DNA of 64,000 nt. Source: MPNO01 sp965205995. GTDB lineage: Bacteria > Pseudomonadota > Alphaproteobacteria > MPNO01. Both the position numbers and the translations under genes were made by a program. The notes under the pieces are model-generated. The model was not told where the DNA came from. It worked only from the letters and a program-made list of their open reading frames with translations, and searched no databases. Each line of letters opens with the position of its first letter. The stretch's first letter is position 1. The stretch covers positions 2,108,001-2,172,000 of the forward strand of contig OZ242200.1 of NCBI GenBank assembly GCA_965205995.1, in the 5' to 3' direction. Shown here one piece after another: positions 27,427-36,066 of this stretch.

Positions 27427-28817
27427 GCCCCGGCGCAACCCGGCGGATCGCGGAATTCGCCGGCGGACTCGCGTTCGAGGATCTGCCGGAACCGGTCCTG
27501 GAACGAGGGCGGGTCCACATCCTCGACTGCCTCGGCCTCGCCATCGCCGGCGCCCGCGCGGACGTCTCCCGGATCGCGCGCGGCCATGTCGAAGGGCTCG
27601 GGCTCGCGGGCGGCGCCGCCACCGTGCTGGGGACGCCGCGGCGAACCGCGCCGCGCTTCGCCGCCCTCCTCAACGCGGCGGCGATGCATGCCGACAATTT
27701 CGACGACACCAACCCGCAGGCACTGGCCGAACGAAACGGCGGCATCCACGCGACCGCGCCGGTGCTCGCCGCGGCGCTGGCCATTGCCGAGGAACGCTCG
27801 GCAAGCGGCCGCGCCCTCGCCACCGCGCTTCACGCCGGGATCGAGATCGCCTGCCGGATCAACCACGCGATCGATGCGCGGCATTACCGCGGCGGGTTTC
27901 ACGCAACCGCAACGCTGTCGACCTTCGGCGCCGCCGCGGCGGCGGCGAAGCTCCACGGTCTGGAGAGCGAGACGATCGGGCACGCGCTTGCCTTCGCCGC
28001 GAGCGCGGCGGGCGGCGTGCGGCAGAATTTCGGCTCGATGGTGGAAATCCTCCATCCCGGCCTTGCGGCGGAGGCGGGCGTGGTCGCCGCCGACCTGGCC
28101 GCGGGCGGCCTGACCGGCGCCGCCGATGCGCTCGGCGGTGACGTGGGGTATTTCGAGGCGGCGGGGGGCGGCTTCGATGCCGACACGCTCGGGCGGCTCG
28201 GCGATCCCTGGGCGATTGTCGACCCGGGGATGTGGATCAAGCCGTTTCCCAACGGCGCGCTGACCCACCCGGCGATGACCGGTCTGCTCGCGCTGATCGG
28301 CGAGCACGGGATCGACGGCGCCGACATCGCCGCGATATCGGTGATGACCAACCGGCGGGTTCTCGAAACCCTCATCCATCACGACCCGAAGACGGTGACG
28401 GAGGCGCGGTTCTCGATGGAGTTCGCGCTCGCCCTGATCGCCGTGGAGGGAAGCGCCGGCCTCGCCGAATTCACCGAGGCGACGCTTGGACGCCGCGATA
28501 TCCGCGCGGCGATGGAACGGGTCGGATTCTCCGCCTATGACCGGCCGGAGGCGGGCTTCACCAACATGACCACGATGCTCGACGTCGTGCTCGCCGACGG
28601 AACCCATCTCCACCGGCGCTGCGACTGGGCGCAGGGCTCGACGCAATCGCCGATGAGCTTCGCGGACGCGTGCGGGAAATTCCGCCAATGCACGTCCTTC
28701 GCGGGCTTCCCGCGTGCGGCTTCGGAGGCCCTGATCGATATCGTCTCCGACCTCGAATCGGTCAACGACGCCGGACGGATCGCGGAGATTTGCCAGTGGA
28801 GCGGTGAGCGGCAATAG
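27423..28817 (+). CDS. MmgE/PrpD family protein (2-methylcitrate dehydratase-like), apparent CTG start
   Basis: The family includes 2-methylcitrate dehydratase, cis-aconitate decarboxylase and iminodisuccinate epimerase. The frame gives about 464 residues with typical blocks: FAGGLAFEDLPEPVLERG, HILDCLGLAIAGA, MHADNFDDTN, GGFHATATLSTFGAAAAAA, GMWIKPFPNGALTHPAM and a C-terminal VNDAGRIAEI. No ATG, GTG or TTG lies at the expected N-terminus. The best placed codon is CTG 27423, which overlaps the upstream stop as CTGA, just where ATGA or GTGA is used at other junctions here. A rare CTG start, an upstream start inside the preceding gene, or a point loss of the start codon are the options. Cofactor is not needed in this family. 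Confidence 0.8.
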   Translation: MSPGATRRIAEFAGGLAFEDLPEPVLERGRVHILDCLGLAIAGARADVSRIARGHVEGLGLAGGAATVLGTPRRTAPRFAALLNAAAMHADNFDDTNPQALAERNGGIHATAPVLAAALAIAEERSASGRALATALHAGIEIACRINHAIDARHYRGGFHATATLSTFGAAAAAAKLHGLESETIGHALAFAASAAGGVRQNFGSMVEILHPGLAAEAGVVAADLAAGGLTGAADALGGDVGYFEAAGGGFDADTLGRLGDPWAIVDPGMWIKPFPNGALTHPAMTGLLALIGEHGIDGADIAAISVMTNRRVLETLIHHDPKTVTEARFSMEFALALIAVEGSAGLAEFTEATLGRRDIRAAMERVGFSAYDRPEAGFTNMTTMLDVVLADGTHLHRRCDWAQGSTQSPMSFADACGKFRQCTSFAGFPRAASEALIDIVSDLESVNDAGRIAEICQWSGERQ

Positions 28818-28849
28818 TCCTCCATCGGCACCGGCATTGGGGGGAAACG

Positions 28850-29386
28850 ATGCACGACATCCGGCGCGTGGTCACCGGCCACGACGAAAACGGCAAGGCG
28901 GTCGTCGTCATGGACGGCGCCGCGCCCAACGTCCGGACCCGGCCCGTGGGCGATCTGGTCTCGACCCAGCTCTGGCGGACCTTCGAGACCCCGGCCGACA
29001 ACTCAGGCGACGCCGATCCCTCGCTGGGCGAGATCAGGACGCCGCCGCCGCCCGGCGGCTCGGTGTTCCGCGTCACCGAGTTCCCGCCGGTGACGCCGGA
29101 GGTGGAGGCGCTGGAGCACAGCGCGGTCGCCGCGGCGCTCGGCGCGATCCCGGCCGGCGACATCGCCAACAAGCACCCGTTCATGCACCGCACCGACACG
29201 GTCGATTACGCGATCGTGCTGTCGGGCGAAATCGACATGCTGCTCGACGACACGGAAGTCCACGTCAGGGCGGGCGACGTGATCATCCAGAAAGGCACCA
29301 ACCACGCCTGGGTCAACCGCGGCACCGAGCCCTGCCGCATCGCCTTCATCCTGATCGACGCCGAGCCGGTCCCGAACGCGGTCTGA
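28850..29386 (+). CDS. Cupin domain-containing protein
   Basis: This is a single-domain cupin of 178 residues. The second half holds the barrel: MHRTDTVDYAIVLSGEIDML, corresponding to cupin motif 1 with only one of its usual His residues, and motif 2 in GDVIIQKGTNHAWVNRGTEP, with a His. The protein resembles small cupins found next to Rieske or MmgE/PrpD genes, whose role may be metal-dependent hydrolysis or sensing. It starts 32 bases after the MmgE/PrpD stop and closes the plus-strand cluster that begins with the TcuA-like flavoprotein. Activity is unknown. Confidence 0.82.
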   Translation: MHDIRRVVTGHDENGKAVVVMDGAAPNVRTRPVGDLVSTQLWRTFETPADNSGDADPSLGEIRTPPPPGGSVFRVTEFPPVTPEVEALEHSAVAAALGAIPAGDIANKHPFMHRTDTVDYAIVLSGEIDMLLDDTEVHVRAGDVIIQKGTNHAWVNRGTEPCRIAFILIDAEPVPNAV

Positions 29387-29392
29387 GCGCGG

Positions 29393-30385
29393 CTATTCGA
29401 ACGGCAAGAGGACGGTCGCTCCCGTCGTCTGCCGCGCCTCGATCATGCGGTGCGCCTCGGCCGCCTCGCTGAGCGGGTACAGGTGGTTGACGGCGGGCTT
29501 GACCGCGCCGTTCTGGACGACCTCGAACAGCTCCCGCGACCCGGCGACCAGATCCTCGCGCCTGGCCATGTAGTGCATGATCGCCGGGCGGGTGAGGAAC
29601 AGCGAGCCGCGCGCGCCGAGCTCGATCACGTCGACCGGGTCCGGCGCGCCGGAGGCGTGGCCGTAGCTCGCCATCATGCCGAGCGGGCGCAGGCAGTCCA
29701 TCGAGCGGCGGAACGTGTCCTTGCCGATCGATTCGTAGACCACCGCGCAGCCCTCGCCGCCGGTGACCTCCTTCACGGTCGCGACGAAATCTCCCGCGCC
29801 ATGGACCACCGCGTGGTCGCAGCCGGCCGCGCGCGCCTGTTCCGCCTTCTCCTCCGTGCTCACGGTGCCGATGACGGTGGCGCCGAGATGCTTGCCCCAT
29901 TGGCACAATATCTGCCCCATGCCGCCCGCCGCCGCATGCACCAAGATCACCTCGCCCGGCGCGACCCGCCAGGTGCGCCTGAGCAGATATTGAGCCGTGA
30001 GCCCCTTGAGCATCAGCGCGGCGACGGCGCGCGCGTCGATCCCGTCGGGCACGCGGACCGCCTTCTCCGCCGGGTAGATGCGCTCCTGGCTGTAGGCGCC
30101 GTGCGGCGGCATGGCATAGCCCACGAGATCGCCGGGCGAGAGCCCGTCGACGCCCTCGCCGATCTCGGTGACGATGCCGGCGCCTTCGAATCCGAGGACC
30201 AGCGGCAAAGCGGGCACCGGCCAGGGGTGCGGCATGCCGCGGCGGTGATAGGTGTCGACATAGTTGACGCCCACCGCCTCGTTGCGGATGCGGATTTCGC
30301 CCTTGCCGGGAGAGCCGATTTCGACCTCTTCCCAACGGAAGACGTCGGGCGTTCCCTTCTCGTGGATCACCGCCGCCATCGGCAT
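29393..30385 (-). CDS. Quinone oxidoreductase (zeta-crystallin-like MDR family)
   Basis: This is an NADPH:quinone reductase of the zinc-free medium-chain family, 330 residues long. It has the N-terminal GroES-like domain (VGVNYVDTYHRRG, LGFEGAGIVTEIGEGV) and a Rossmann domain with HAAAGGMGQILCQWGKHLGA near residue 150, the classic zeta-crystallin pattern. The usual zinc ligands of alcohol dehydrogenases are absent. The ATG at 30385 is divergent from the molybdenum hydroxylase operon at 30514 across a 128-base gap, so the two may be co-regulated. A role in detoxifying quinones made by aromatic breakdown is possible (inference). Confidence 0.9.
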   Translation of the reverse strand: MPMAAVIHEKGTPDVFRWEEVEIGSPGKGEIRIRNEAVGVNYVDTYHRRGMPHPWPVPALPLVLGFEGAGIVTEIGEGVDGLSPGDLVGYAMPPHGAYSQERIYPAEKAVRVPDGIDARAVAALMLKGLTAQYLLRRTWRVAPGEVILVHAAAGGMGQILCQWGKHLGATVIGTVSTEEKAEQARAAGCDHAVVHGAGDFVATVKEVTGGEGCAVVYESIGKDTFRRSMDCLRPLGMMASYGHASGAPDPVDVIELGARGSLFLTRPAIMHYMARREDLVAGSRELFEVVQNGAVKPAVNHLYPLSEAAEAHRMIEARQTTGATVLLPFE

Positions 30386-30513
30386 TTTCGACTCTCCGCA
30401 ACCTGTTGCCCGGCGGCGAGAATACGCGCCGGAGTCCGTGGGCTCCAGTGTTTGCCGGGGTTAGTGCCATCGGACATACTCGCTTCCAACCAGAAATTGG
30501 GGAGATGCAGGGG

Positions 30514-31368
30514 ATGGAGTTTCACGGCCCGGCCACGGTCGAGGAGGCGGTTTCGCTGCTCGCCGCCGACGAGGACGCGCGGTGCCTCGCGGGCGGCGCG
30601 ACGCTGGTCGCGATGATGAACGCGGATCTCCTGGCGCCGTCCGCGCTGGTCAGCCTGCGCCATATCGAGGCCCTCAGGGGCATCTCCGCGGACTCAGACG
30701 GCGGGCTCCGCGTGGGCGCCATGACCACCCACCATGACGTCGCGACCGCGGCGGGGCTCGACGGTGCGCATGCGCTGCTTGCCGAGACCGCCCGGGCGAT
30801 CGGGCATCCGGCGATCCGCAACATGGGGACCATCGGCGGGTCGATCGGCCACGGCGATCCGCAGGCCGACTATCCGGGCGCGCTGGTGGCGCTCGACGCT
30901 GCGATCGAGATACAGGGCCCGGACGGGACCCGGACCGTCGCGGCGGACGAGTTCTTCGTCGACTATCTGGAGACCGCGCTCCTTCCGGGCGAGCTGATCG
31001 CCGCCGTCACGCTTCCGCCTTCGCCCGCGGGGGCGTTCGGCGCCTATGAGAAATTCGCCCGCGTCGAGGGCGATTACGCGACGGTCTCGGTCGCCGCCGT
31101 GGTCGCGATGTCGGACGGAAAATGCGGCCATGTGCGGGTCGCGCTGGGGAGCTGCGGCCCGAAACCGGTGCGGGCCGGGGCGGCGGAGGCGCGGCTTGCC
31201 GGGAGCGCGCTCGCGGACGCCGATATCGCCGAGGCCGCGGCGATCTTGCGGGAGGAATGCGATCCGGTGGACGACGTCAGGGGTTCGGGCGAATACCGGC
31301 TGATGCTGGTCGAACCGCTGCTCGGGCGCGCGCTGCGCGCGGCGGCGGCGAAGGGAGTGGCGCAATGA
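30514..31368 (+). CDS. Molybdenum hydroxylase, FAD-binding medium subunit (CoxM/XdhB-like)
   Basis: This subunit carries the FAD of a three-part xanthine oxidase-family hydroxylase and passes electrons from the iron-sulfur subunit to an acceptor. The 284 residues have the FAD loops LAGGATLVAMMNADL and TIGGSIGHGDPQADY, followed by the C-terminal CoxM domain (RVALGSCGPKPVRA). ATG 30514 has GGGGAG at a 9-base spacing; the ATG at 30505 lies directly on the ribosome-binding site and is less likely. The stop overlaps the next gene as ATGA. The gene order M-S-L is that of CO-dehydrogenase-like and nicotinate/quinoline-type hydroxylases. Confidence 0.9.
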   Translation: MEFHGPATVEEAVSLLAADEDARCLAGGATLVAMMNADLLAPSALVSLRHIEALRGISADSDGGLRVGAMTTHHDVATAAGLDGAHALLAETARAIGHPAIRNMGTIGGSIGHGDPQADYPGALVALDAAIEIQGPDGTRTVAADEFFVDYLETALLPGELIAAVTLPPSPAGAFGAYEKFARVEGDYATVSVAAVVAMSDGKCGHVRVALGSCGPKPVRAGAAEARLAGSALADADIAEAAAILREECDPVDDVRGSGEYRLMLVEPLLGRALRAAAAKGVAQ

Positions 31369-31841
31369 GCGAGGCGATCCCTATCGCGCTGAAGGTCAAC
31401 GGCCGGTCGCACCGGATTTTCGTCCGGCCCTGGCACACCCTGCTCCAGGTGCTGCGCGAGCAGATCGCGCTCACCGGAACCAAGCGGGGCTGCAACCAGG
31501 GCGTCTGCGGCGCCTGTTCGGTGACGATCGACGGCGCCGTGGTGCGCGGCTGCCTCACTTTGGCCGCCAACGCGGCCGGGCGGGAGATCGTCACCGTCGA
31601 GGGTCTGGCCGACGGGAAGACGCTGTCCCCGGTGCAGCAGGCATTGCTCGACCGCGGCGCGGTGCAGTGCGGGTTCTGCATGCCGGGCATGGCGGTGGCC
31701 GCGACGGCGCTGCTCGACGGCAACCCGAACCCGACGGACGACGAGATCCGCGACGGGCTCTCGGGCAATCTCTGCCGCTGCTCGGGCTATGTGAAGGTGG
31801 TCGAGGCGGTGAGGACGGCGAGCGCGGGAGGTGCGTCATGA
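31365..31841 (+). CDS. Molybdenum hydroxylase, [2Fe-2S] small subunit (CoxS-like)
   Basis: The 158-residue protein carries two [2Fe-2S] clusters. The plant-type cluster ligands are in TGTKRGCNQGVCGACSVTI (Cys-x4-Cys-x2-Cys) and RGCLTLA. The second, four-helix cluster uses CGFCMPGM and NLCRCSGYV. Length is normal for the family. It is coupled to the genes on both sides by 4-base ATGA overlaps, so the three subunits are made in equal amounts. Confidence 0.94.
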   Translation: MSEAIPIALKVNGRSHRIFVRPWHTLLQVLREQIALTGTKRGCNQGVCGACSVTIDGAVVRGCLTLAANAAGREIVTVEGLADGKTLSPVQQALLDRGAVQCGFCMPGMAVAATALLDGNPNPTDDEIRDGLSGNLCRCSGYVKVVEAVRTASAGGAS

Positions 31842-34144
31842 ACGACTATGTGAGCCCGGTCGGACAGGGCATCCCGCGGCTGGAGACGCGCGACAAGATC
31901 ACCGGCAAGGCGGTCTACGCGGACGACATGTCGCGCCCCGACATGCTGATCGGGGCGATCGTGCCGAGCCCCTACGCGCATGCGCGGATCGCGGGCTACG
32001 ACATTTCCGCCGCGCTCGCGCTCGACGGCGTCTCGGCCGTGCTCACCGGCGAGGATATCGGCGACCACAAGATCGGCCCCTTCATCAAGGACGAGACCGC
32101 GCTCGCGATCGGCAAGGTGCGCTATATGGGCGAGCCGGTGGCCGCGGTGGCGGCGGTCGATCTGGAGACCGCGAAGCAGGCGGCGAGGCTGATCGACATC
32201 TCCTACGAGGAGCTGCCGGCGGTGTTCGACACCGACGCCGCGACCGCCGCGGGCGCGCCGCTCCTGCACGAGAGTTCGGCGGACTACATCCGGGTCTTCG
32301 AGGCCGAAAGCGACGGCAACGCGATGGCGATCATCGAGATCGTCGAGGGCGATGTGGCAGCGGCCTGGGAAAACTGCGCCGCGATCGTCGAAGGGAGCTT
32401 CGAGACCCAGGCCCAGTGCCATACCTATATGGAGCCGTGCTCGGCGCTGGCCGAGATCGATTCCAACGGCAAGATCACCATCTGGTCGTCCAACCAGTCG
32501 GTGTTCCACGTCCAGTCCTTCGTCGCCGATTCGCTCGGCATGCCGATGTCCAAGGTGCGTTGCGTCACGCCGCAGGTGGGCGGCGCCTTCGGCGGCAAGA
32601 TGGAGCAGACCGTGCAGCCCGCCGCCGCGGCGCTCGCCCGCGCCACCGGCCGGCCGGTGAAGGTGACGCTCAGCCGCGAGCAGGATTTCGAGATGATCCG
32701 CGCCCGCCACCCCGGCAAGGTATGGATGAAGACCGGCGCGGCGGCCGACGGCACGCTGCTCGCGCGCGAGGTCCGGATCGTCCTCGACGCCGGCGCCTAT
32801 GCCGACGACAGCCCGGGGGTCGCCGGGATCGCGGCGCTGTTCTGCCGCGGCCCCTATCGGATCGAGAACGTCTCGATCGAGTCGCGTCCGGTCTACACCA
32901 ACAAGCTGCGCTCGGGCGCGTTCCGCGGCTTCGGCGGCCCGCAGGTGGCCATCGCGGGCGAGACCCAGATCGACGAGATTGCCGACGCGCTCGGCATGGA
33001 CCCGATCGACCTCAGGCTCAAGAACGTCGTCCAGCCCGGCGAGGAGTGGATGATCGGCGTGGCGCTCAACAAATCCGGGCTTTCCGAGTGCATCGAGCGG
33101 GTCCGGGCGGCGTCCGGATGGGACGGGAAGCGCAAAGCGCGGTCGAACGGAGCCGGCCGCAAGCGCGGGATCGGGCTCGCCTGCATCCCGCATATCTCGG
33201 GCGTGCTGACCTCCGGCGCCATCGTCCGGATTCTCGAAGACGGCAGCGCGGTGCTGAACACCGGCGCGGTGGATAACGGCCAGGGCTCCGACACGGTGCT
33301 GGTGCAGATTTGCGCCGCCGCGCTCGGCCTCGAAGTCGAACAGGTGGGCGTGGCCACGCCCGACACCGACGGCTCGCCCTATAACTGGGGAACCACGGCC
33401 AGCCGGGTCACCTATATGGCGGGGCGCGCGGTGGTCGCCGCCGCCGAGGACGCGGTCGCCCAGCTCAAGCAGCGCGCGGCGATCATGATGGAATGCGCCG
33501 AGGAAGATCTGGAGCTCCGCGATGGCGGGCGGATCGGCATCAAGGGCGTGCCGGAGGCGGAAATCGGCTTCCGCGACATCTCCGGCTTTTCGCACTGGGT
33601 CGCCGGCGGGCCGGTCATCGGCACCAATTCGCTCGCCTTTGACGGACCCGATTTCGATCCCAAGCGCGGTTTTCTCAAGGGCTTCCCGTTCGGCAAGATC
33701 GGCGCCTGGATCTTCGCCGCCCAGGCGGTCGAAATCGAAATCGACGAAGCCACCGGGCGGATCGTGCCGCTCCGCATCTGGTCGGCGCACGACATCGGCA
33801 AGGCGATCAACCCGACAGCGGTGGAGGGCCAGATCCAGGGCGGCATCGTCCAGGGTCTCGGCTACGCGCTATGCGAGGAGATGGTGTGGGATTCCGGGCG
33901 GCTCGCGAACCCGTCGCTCATGGATTACAAGATCCCCGGCATCATGGACGTCCCGCCCGAGATCGAAACCATCCTGGTCGAGGACCCGGACGAGGACGGA
34001 CCGTTCGGCGCCAAGGGCATCGGCGAGCCGCCGATCGTCGGCATCGCACCGGCGATTTCGAACGCGGTGGCCAACGCCACCGGCATCCGGCTCAGGCGCC
34101 TGCCGATGACGCCGGAACGCGTATTGCGGACGCTGCGGGGGTAG
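31838..34144 (+). CDS. Molybdenum hydroxylase, molybdopterin-binding large subunit (xanthine dehydrogenase-like)
   Basis: This is the catalytic subunit of a xanthine oxidase-family enzyme, which hydroxylates N-heterocycles or aldehydes with water as oxygen source. The 768 residues match the family: DKITGKAVYADDM at the N-terminus, KVRYMGEPVAAVAA, VGGAFGGKMEQ, SGAFRGFGGPQVAIAGE, TGAVDNGQGSDT, and the catalytic Glu730 in GAKGIGEPP. The segment GAFRGFG is the xanthine-dehydrogenase form. The AYxCSFR loop that marks true CO dehydrogenase is absent, so a carbon monoxide role is unlikely. No maturation genes (CoxD/E/F, XdhC) are in the window. Substrate is probably a heterocycle or aldehyde. Confidence 0.92.
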   Translation: MNDYVSPVGQGIPRLETRDKITGKAVYADDMSRPDMLIGAIVPSPYAHARIAGYDISAALALDGVSAVLTGEDIGDHKIGPFIKDETALAIGKVRYMGEPVAAVAAVDLETAKQAARLIDISYEELPAVFDTDAATAAGAPLLHESSADYIRVFEAESDGNAMAIIEIVEGDVAAAWENCAAIVEGSFETQAQCHTYMEPCSALAEIDSNGKITIWSSNQSVFHVQSFVADSLGMPMSKVRCVTPQVGGAFGGKMEQTVQPAAAALARATGRPVKVTLSREQDFEMIRARHPGKVWMKTGAAADGTLLAREVRIVLDAGAYADDSPGVAGIAALFCRGPYRIENVSIESRPVYTNKLRSGAFRGFGGPQVAIAGETQIDEIADALGMDPIDLRLKNVVQPGEEWMIGVALNKSGLSECIERVRAASGWDGKRKARSNGAGRKRGIGLACIPHISGVLTSGAIVRILEDGSAVLNTGAVDNGQGSDTVLVQICAAALGLEVEQVGVATPDTDGSPYNWGTTASRVTYMAGRAVVAAAEDAVAQLKQRAAIMMECAEEDLELRDGGRIGIKGVPEAEIGFRDISGFSHWVAGGPVIGTNSLAFDGPDFDPKRGFLKGFPFGKIGAWIFAAQAVEIEIDEATGRIVPLRIWSAHDIGKAINPTAVEGQIQGGIVQGLGYALCEEMVWDSGRLANPSLMDYKIPGIMDVPPEIETILVEDPDEDGPFGAKGIGEPPIVGIAPAISNAVANATGIRLRRLPMTPERVLRTLRG

Positions 34145-34208
34145 TTCGCCTTGGCGCCGAAATGTTCTACAGTCCACGCTGACATCTGAATCCGACGAGG
34201 TATCGATC

Positions 34209-34826
34209 ATGGCCGATTCCGGAGTGGCCGCGCCGGCCCAGGCGGCGGGCTATCACGTCGTCACCCGAGGTGTGCACCATCTCGCGCTGACCACCGAGGA
34301 CATGAAGGCGACCACCGAGTTCTTCGTGAACGTCGTCGGCATGCCGCTGGTGCATGCGATGAAGGTCCCGGAGGGTGTCGGGACCGGGCCGGGCAATCGC
34401 GGCAACCCGCCCTGGGAATGCATCCGGCACTATTTCTTCGACATGGGGAACGACAGCCTGCTCGCCTTCTTCGAGATCCCCAAGGGTGAAAAGCCGCAAT
34501 CCGACCGCGACGCCATCGGCGGCATGCAGCACTGCGCCTTCGTGGTGACAGCCGAGCGGTTCGAGGAGATCCAGCAGCGGCTGACCCGCCACGGCGTCCC
34601 CTTCGACGGGCCGATCGACATCCTGCCGGGCATGGTCTCGATCTATTTCAGGGACCCCAACGACATCCGGCTGGAAGCCTGCTGCCACCCCGATGAGGGC
34701 GAGGGCCCGGGGGTGATCCCGAAGGTCACCCAGACCAAGGCCGAAGCCGCCGAGGAACTCGAGACGCTGGGCGTCGATGCGGCCTGGATCGAGACGATGA
34801 CCGAGGTGCTGCCGGCGGCGCGTTAG
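34209..34826 (+). CDS. VOC family protein (glyoxalase/extradiol dioxygenase fold)
   Basis: The 205-residue protein has the paired beta-alpha-beta-beta-beta modules of the vicinal oxygen chelate fold. Candidate metal ligands are His24 (GVHHLALTTED), a His in GGMQHCAFVV near residue 112, and Glu in RDPNDIRLEACC. The lone two-module form fits either a class I glyoxalase-like enzyme or a small extradiol dioxygenase. It lies 64 bases after the molybdenum hydroxylase and may act on its product (inference). The C-terminal tail of about 35 residues rich in Glu is outside the fold. Confidence 0.85.
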   Translation: MADSGVAAPAQAAGYHVVTRGVHHLALTTEDMKATTEFFVNVVGMPLVHAMKVPEGVGTGPGNRGNPPWECIRHYFFDMGNDSLLAFFEIPKGEKPQSDRDAIGGMQHCAFVVTAERFEEIQQRLTRHGVPFDGPIDILPGMVSIYFRDPNDIRLEACCHPDEGEGPGVIPKVTQTKAEAAEELETLGVDAAWIETMTEVLPAAR

Positions 34827-34937
34827 CGTATCCGGTTCGATCGGAACCGCTCCCGCCTTCCTACCTCGATCGTCATATCGACCGGAGCCGTGCTCAGCGC
34901 GGCGGAGCGGAGATATCTGCCCGCCTCCGCCACACCG

Positions 34938-36056
34938 TCAGAGCCCGCGCGCCCAGCCCGAGATCAGTTCGACGACCTCGGCCAGAAGCTCCGGCTGGCC
35001 GTCCATGTAGTGGGTCGCGCCGTCGATCCTGTGGTAGTCCTCGCGGCTTCCGGCGGCGTCGGACCACAGCTTGATATCGCCCGGCAAAACCGCCGAGTCG
35101 GCAGAGAACTCCAGATTGAGCACCGGCACCGAGGTCCTGGCCATACACGCCGGCCCGTCGGCGCGGGACTCGGGCGACCATTGGCTGAGCCATGAGGTCA
35201 GCGTGGCGAACCGCCCGACATTGTTGGCGCCGTAGTTGATCGATCTGGGCTCGCCCCAGATCGATTCGGGCGGCCGGTCGTTGGGGTCCAGCGTGAGGTC
35301 GGTCACCCGCGGATCGGCCATGGTCCTGTAGACCAGGAACGCCTCGTCCCTCGGCCCGCCCTCTCGCCCGCGCAAGAACCGGAGCCGGGCATGGGCGCGG
35401 GCGGTGATGCGCTCGACGCGCGCGCGCTGTGCCGCCCGCACGGTGGTCACGAAATCCGGCGCGTAAGGAGGGCCGTGCCCGGGATTGTAGATATCGAGCG
35501 CGGGATCGACGCCGAGCGGATCGTCCTCGGAAATCACCGAGGCGTCGATCCACGCCGCCATGATATGGGCGCGGCCGGGATGGGCGCCGAACAGCGCGAT
35601 ACCGTCCGCGGCCGGCAGGTCGCCCGGTTCGATCTCGATGGGATCGCCCGCCGGGGTGTCGGAGATGGTCGGGTTCTCGGCCTCGGCCTGGTAGAGGGAG
35701 ACCGTCGACGCGCCGCCCGAATTCCCGAGCAGCACGATGCGCTCATAGCCCTGGTCCCTGAGATACTTCACCCCGGCGCCGAGATCCTGGATCACGCGTT
35801 CGAACAGGAGCATCGAATCGTTGCCGATATAGCGCGTGTTGAGCGCGAGCAGGCTCACCCCCGCGGCCGGCAGATGGGGCATCAGATAATGCCCCATGAA
35901 GTTGCTGGTGGGGTGGACGACGATCGCCGCCGCCTTGCGGTCCGGGGCGCGGGCGAGCGCGCAGTAGATGCGCGGCCATTTCTGCATCAGCCCGGACTGG
36001 CTCTCCATCGCCCCGCCCGGCTTGACGTCGAGGACGACGAGCTCGCGTTCGGCCAT
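34938..36056 (-). CDS. Alpha/beta hydrolase family protein
   Basis: This is a 372-residue alpha/beta hydrolase. The nucleophile elbow is LLGNSGGASTV (Gly-Asn-Ser-Gly-Gly), and His in RIDGATHYMDG near the end is the probable catalytic His. The region between them is longer than in minimal hydrolases, suggesting a large lid. There is no signal peptide. ATG 36056 was chosen over a longer upstream frame because it begins a good family N-terminus and leaves a 10-base gap to the next gene. It is the last gene of the long minus-strand run 34.9-44.3 kb. Confidence 0.83.
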   Translation of the reverse strand: MAERELVVLDVKPGGAMESQSGLMQKWPRIYCALARAPDRKAAAIVVHPTSNFMGHYLMPHLPAAGVSLLALNTRYIGNDSMLLFERVIQDLGAGVKYLRDQGYERIVLLGNSGGASTVSLYQAEAENPTISDTPAGDPIEIEPGDLPAADGIALFGAHPGRAHIMAAWIDASVISEDDPLGVDPALDIYNPGHGPPYAPDFVTTVRAAQRARVERITARAHARLRFLRGREGGPRDEAFLVYRTMADPRVTDLTLDPNDRPPESIWGEPRSINYGANNVGRFATLTSWLSQWSPESRADGPACMARTSVPVLNLEFSADSAVLPGDIKLWSDAAGSREDYHRIDGATHYMDGQPELLAEVVELISGWARGL

Positions 36057-36066
36057 GAGGCAGGCC

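Noticed and set aside
24598..27438. Very long antisense frames (also at 3865-5874, 20183-22165 and 37363-40191)
   Set aside because: They mirror real genes whose GC-rich codons remove stops on the other strand; they have no family motifs and no good starts.
31838..34144. CO dehydrogenase (CoxL) annotation
   Set aside because: The active-site loop AYxCSFR is missing; GAFRGFG is the xanthine-dehydrogenase form.
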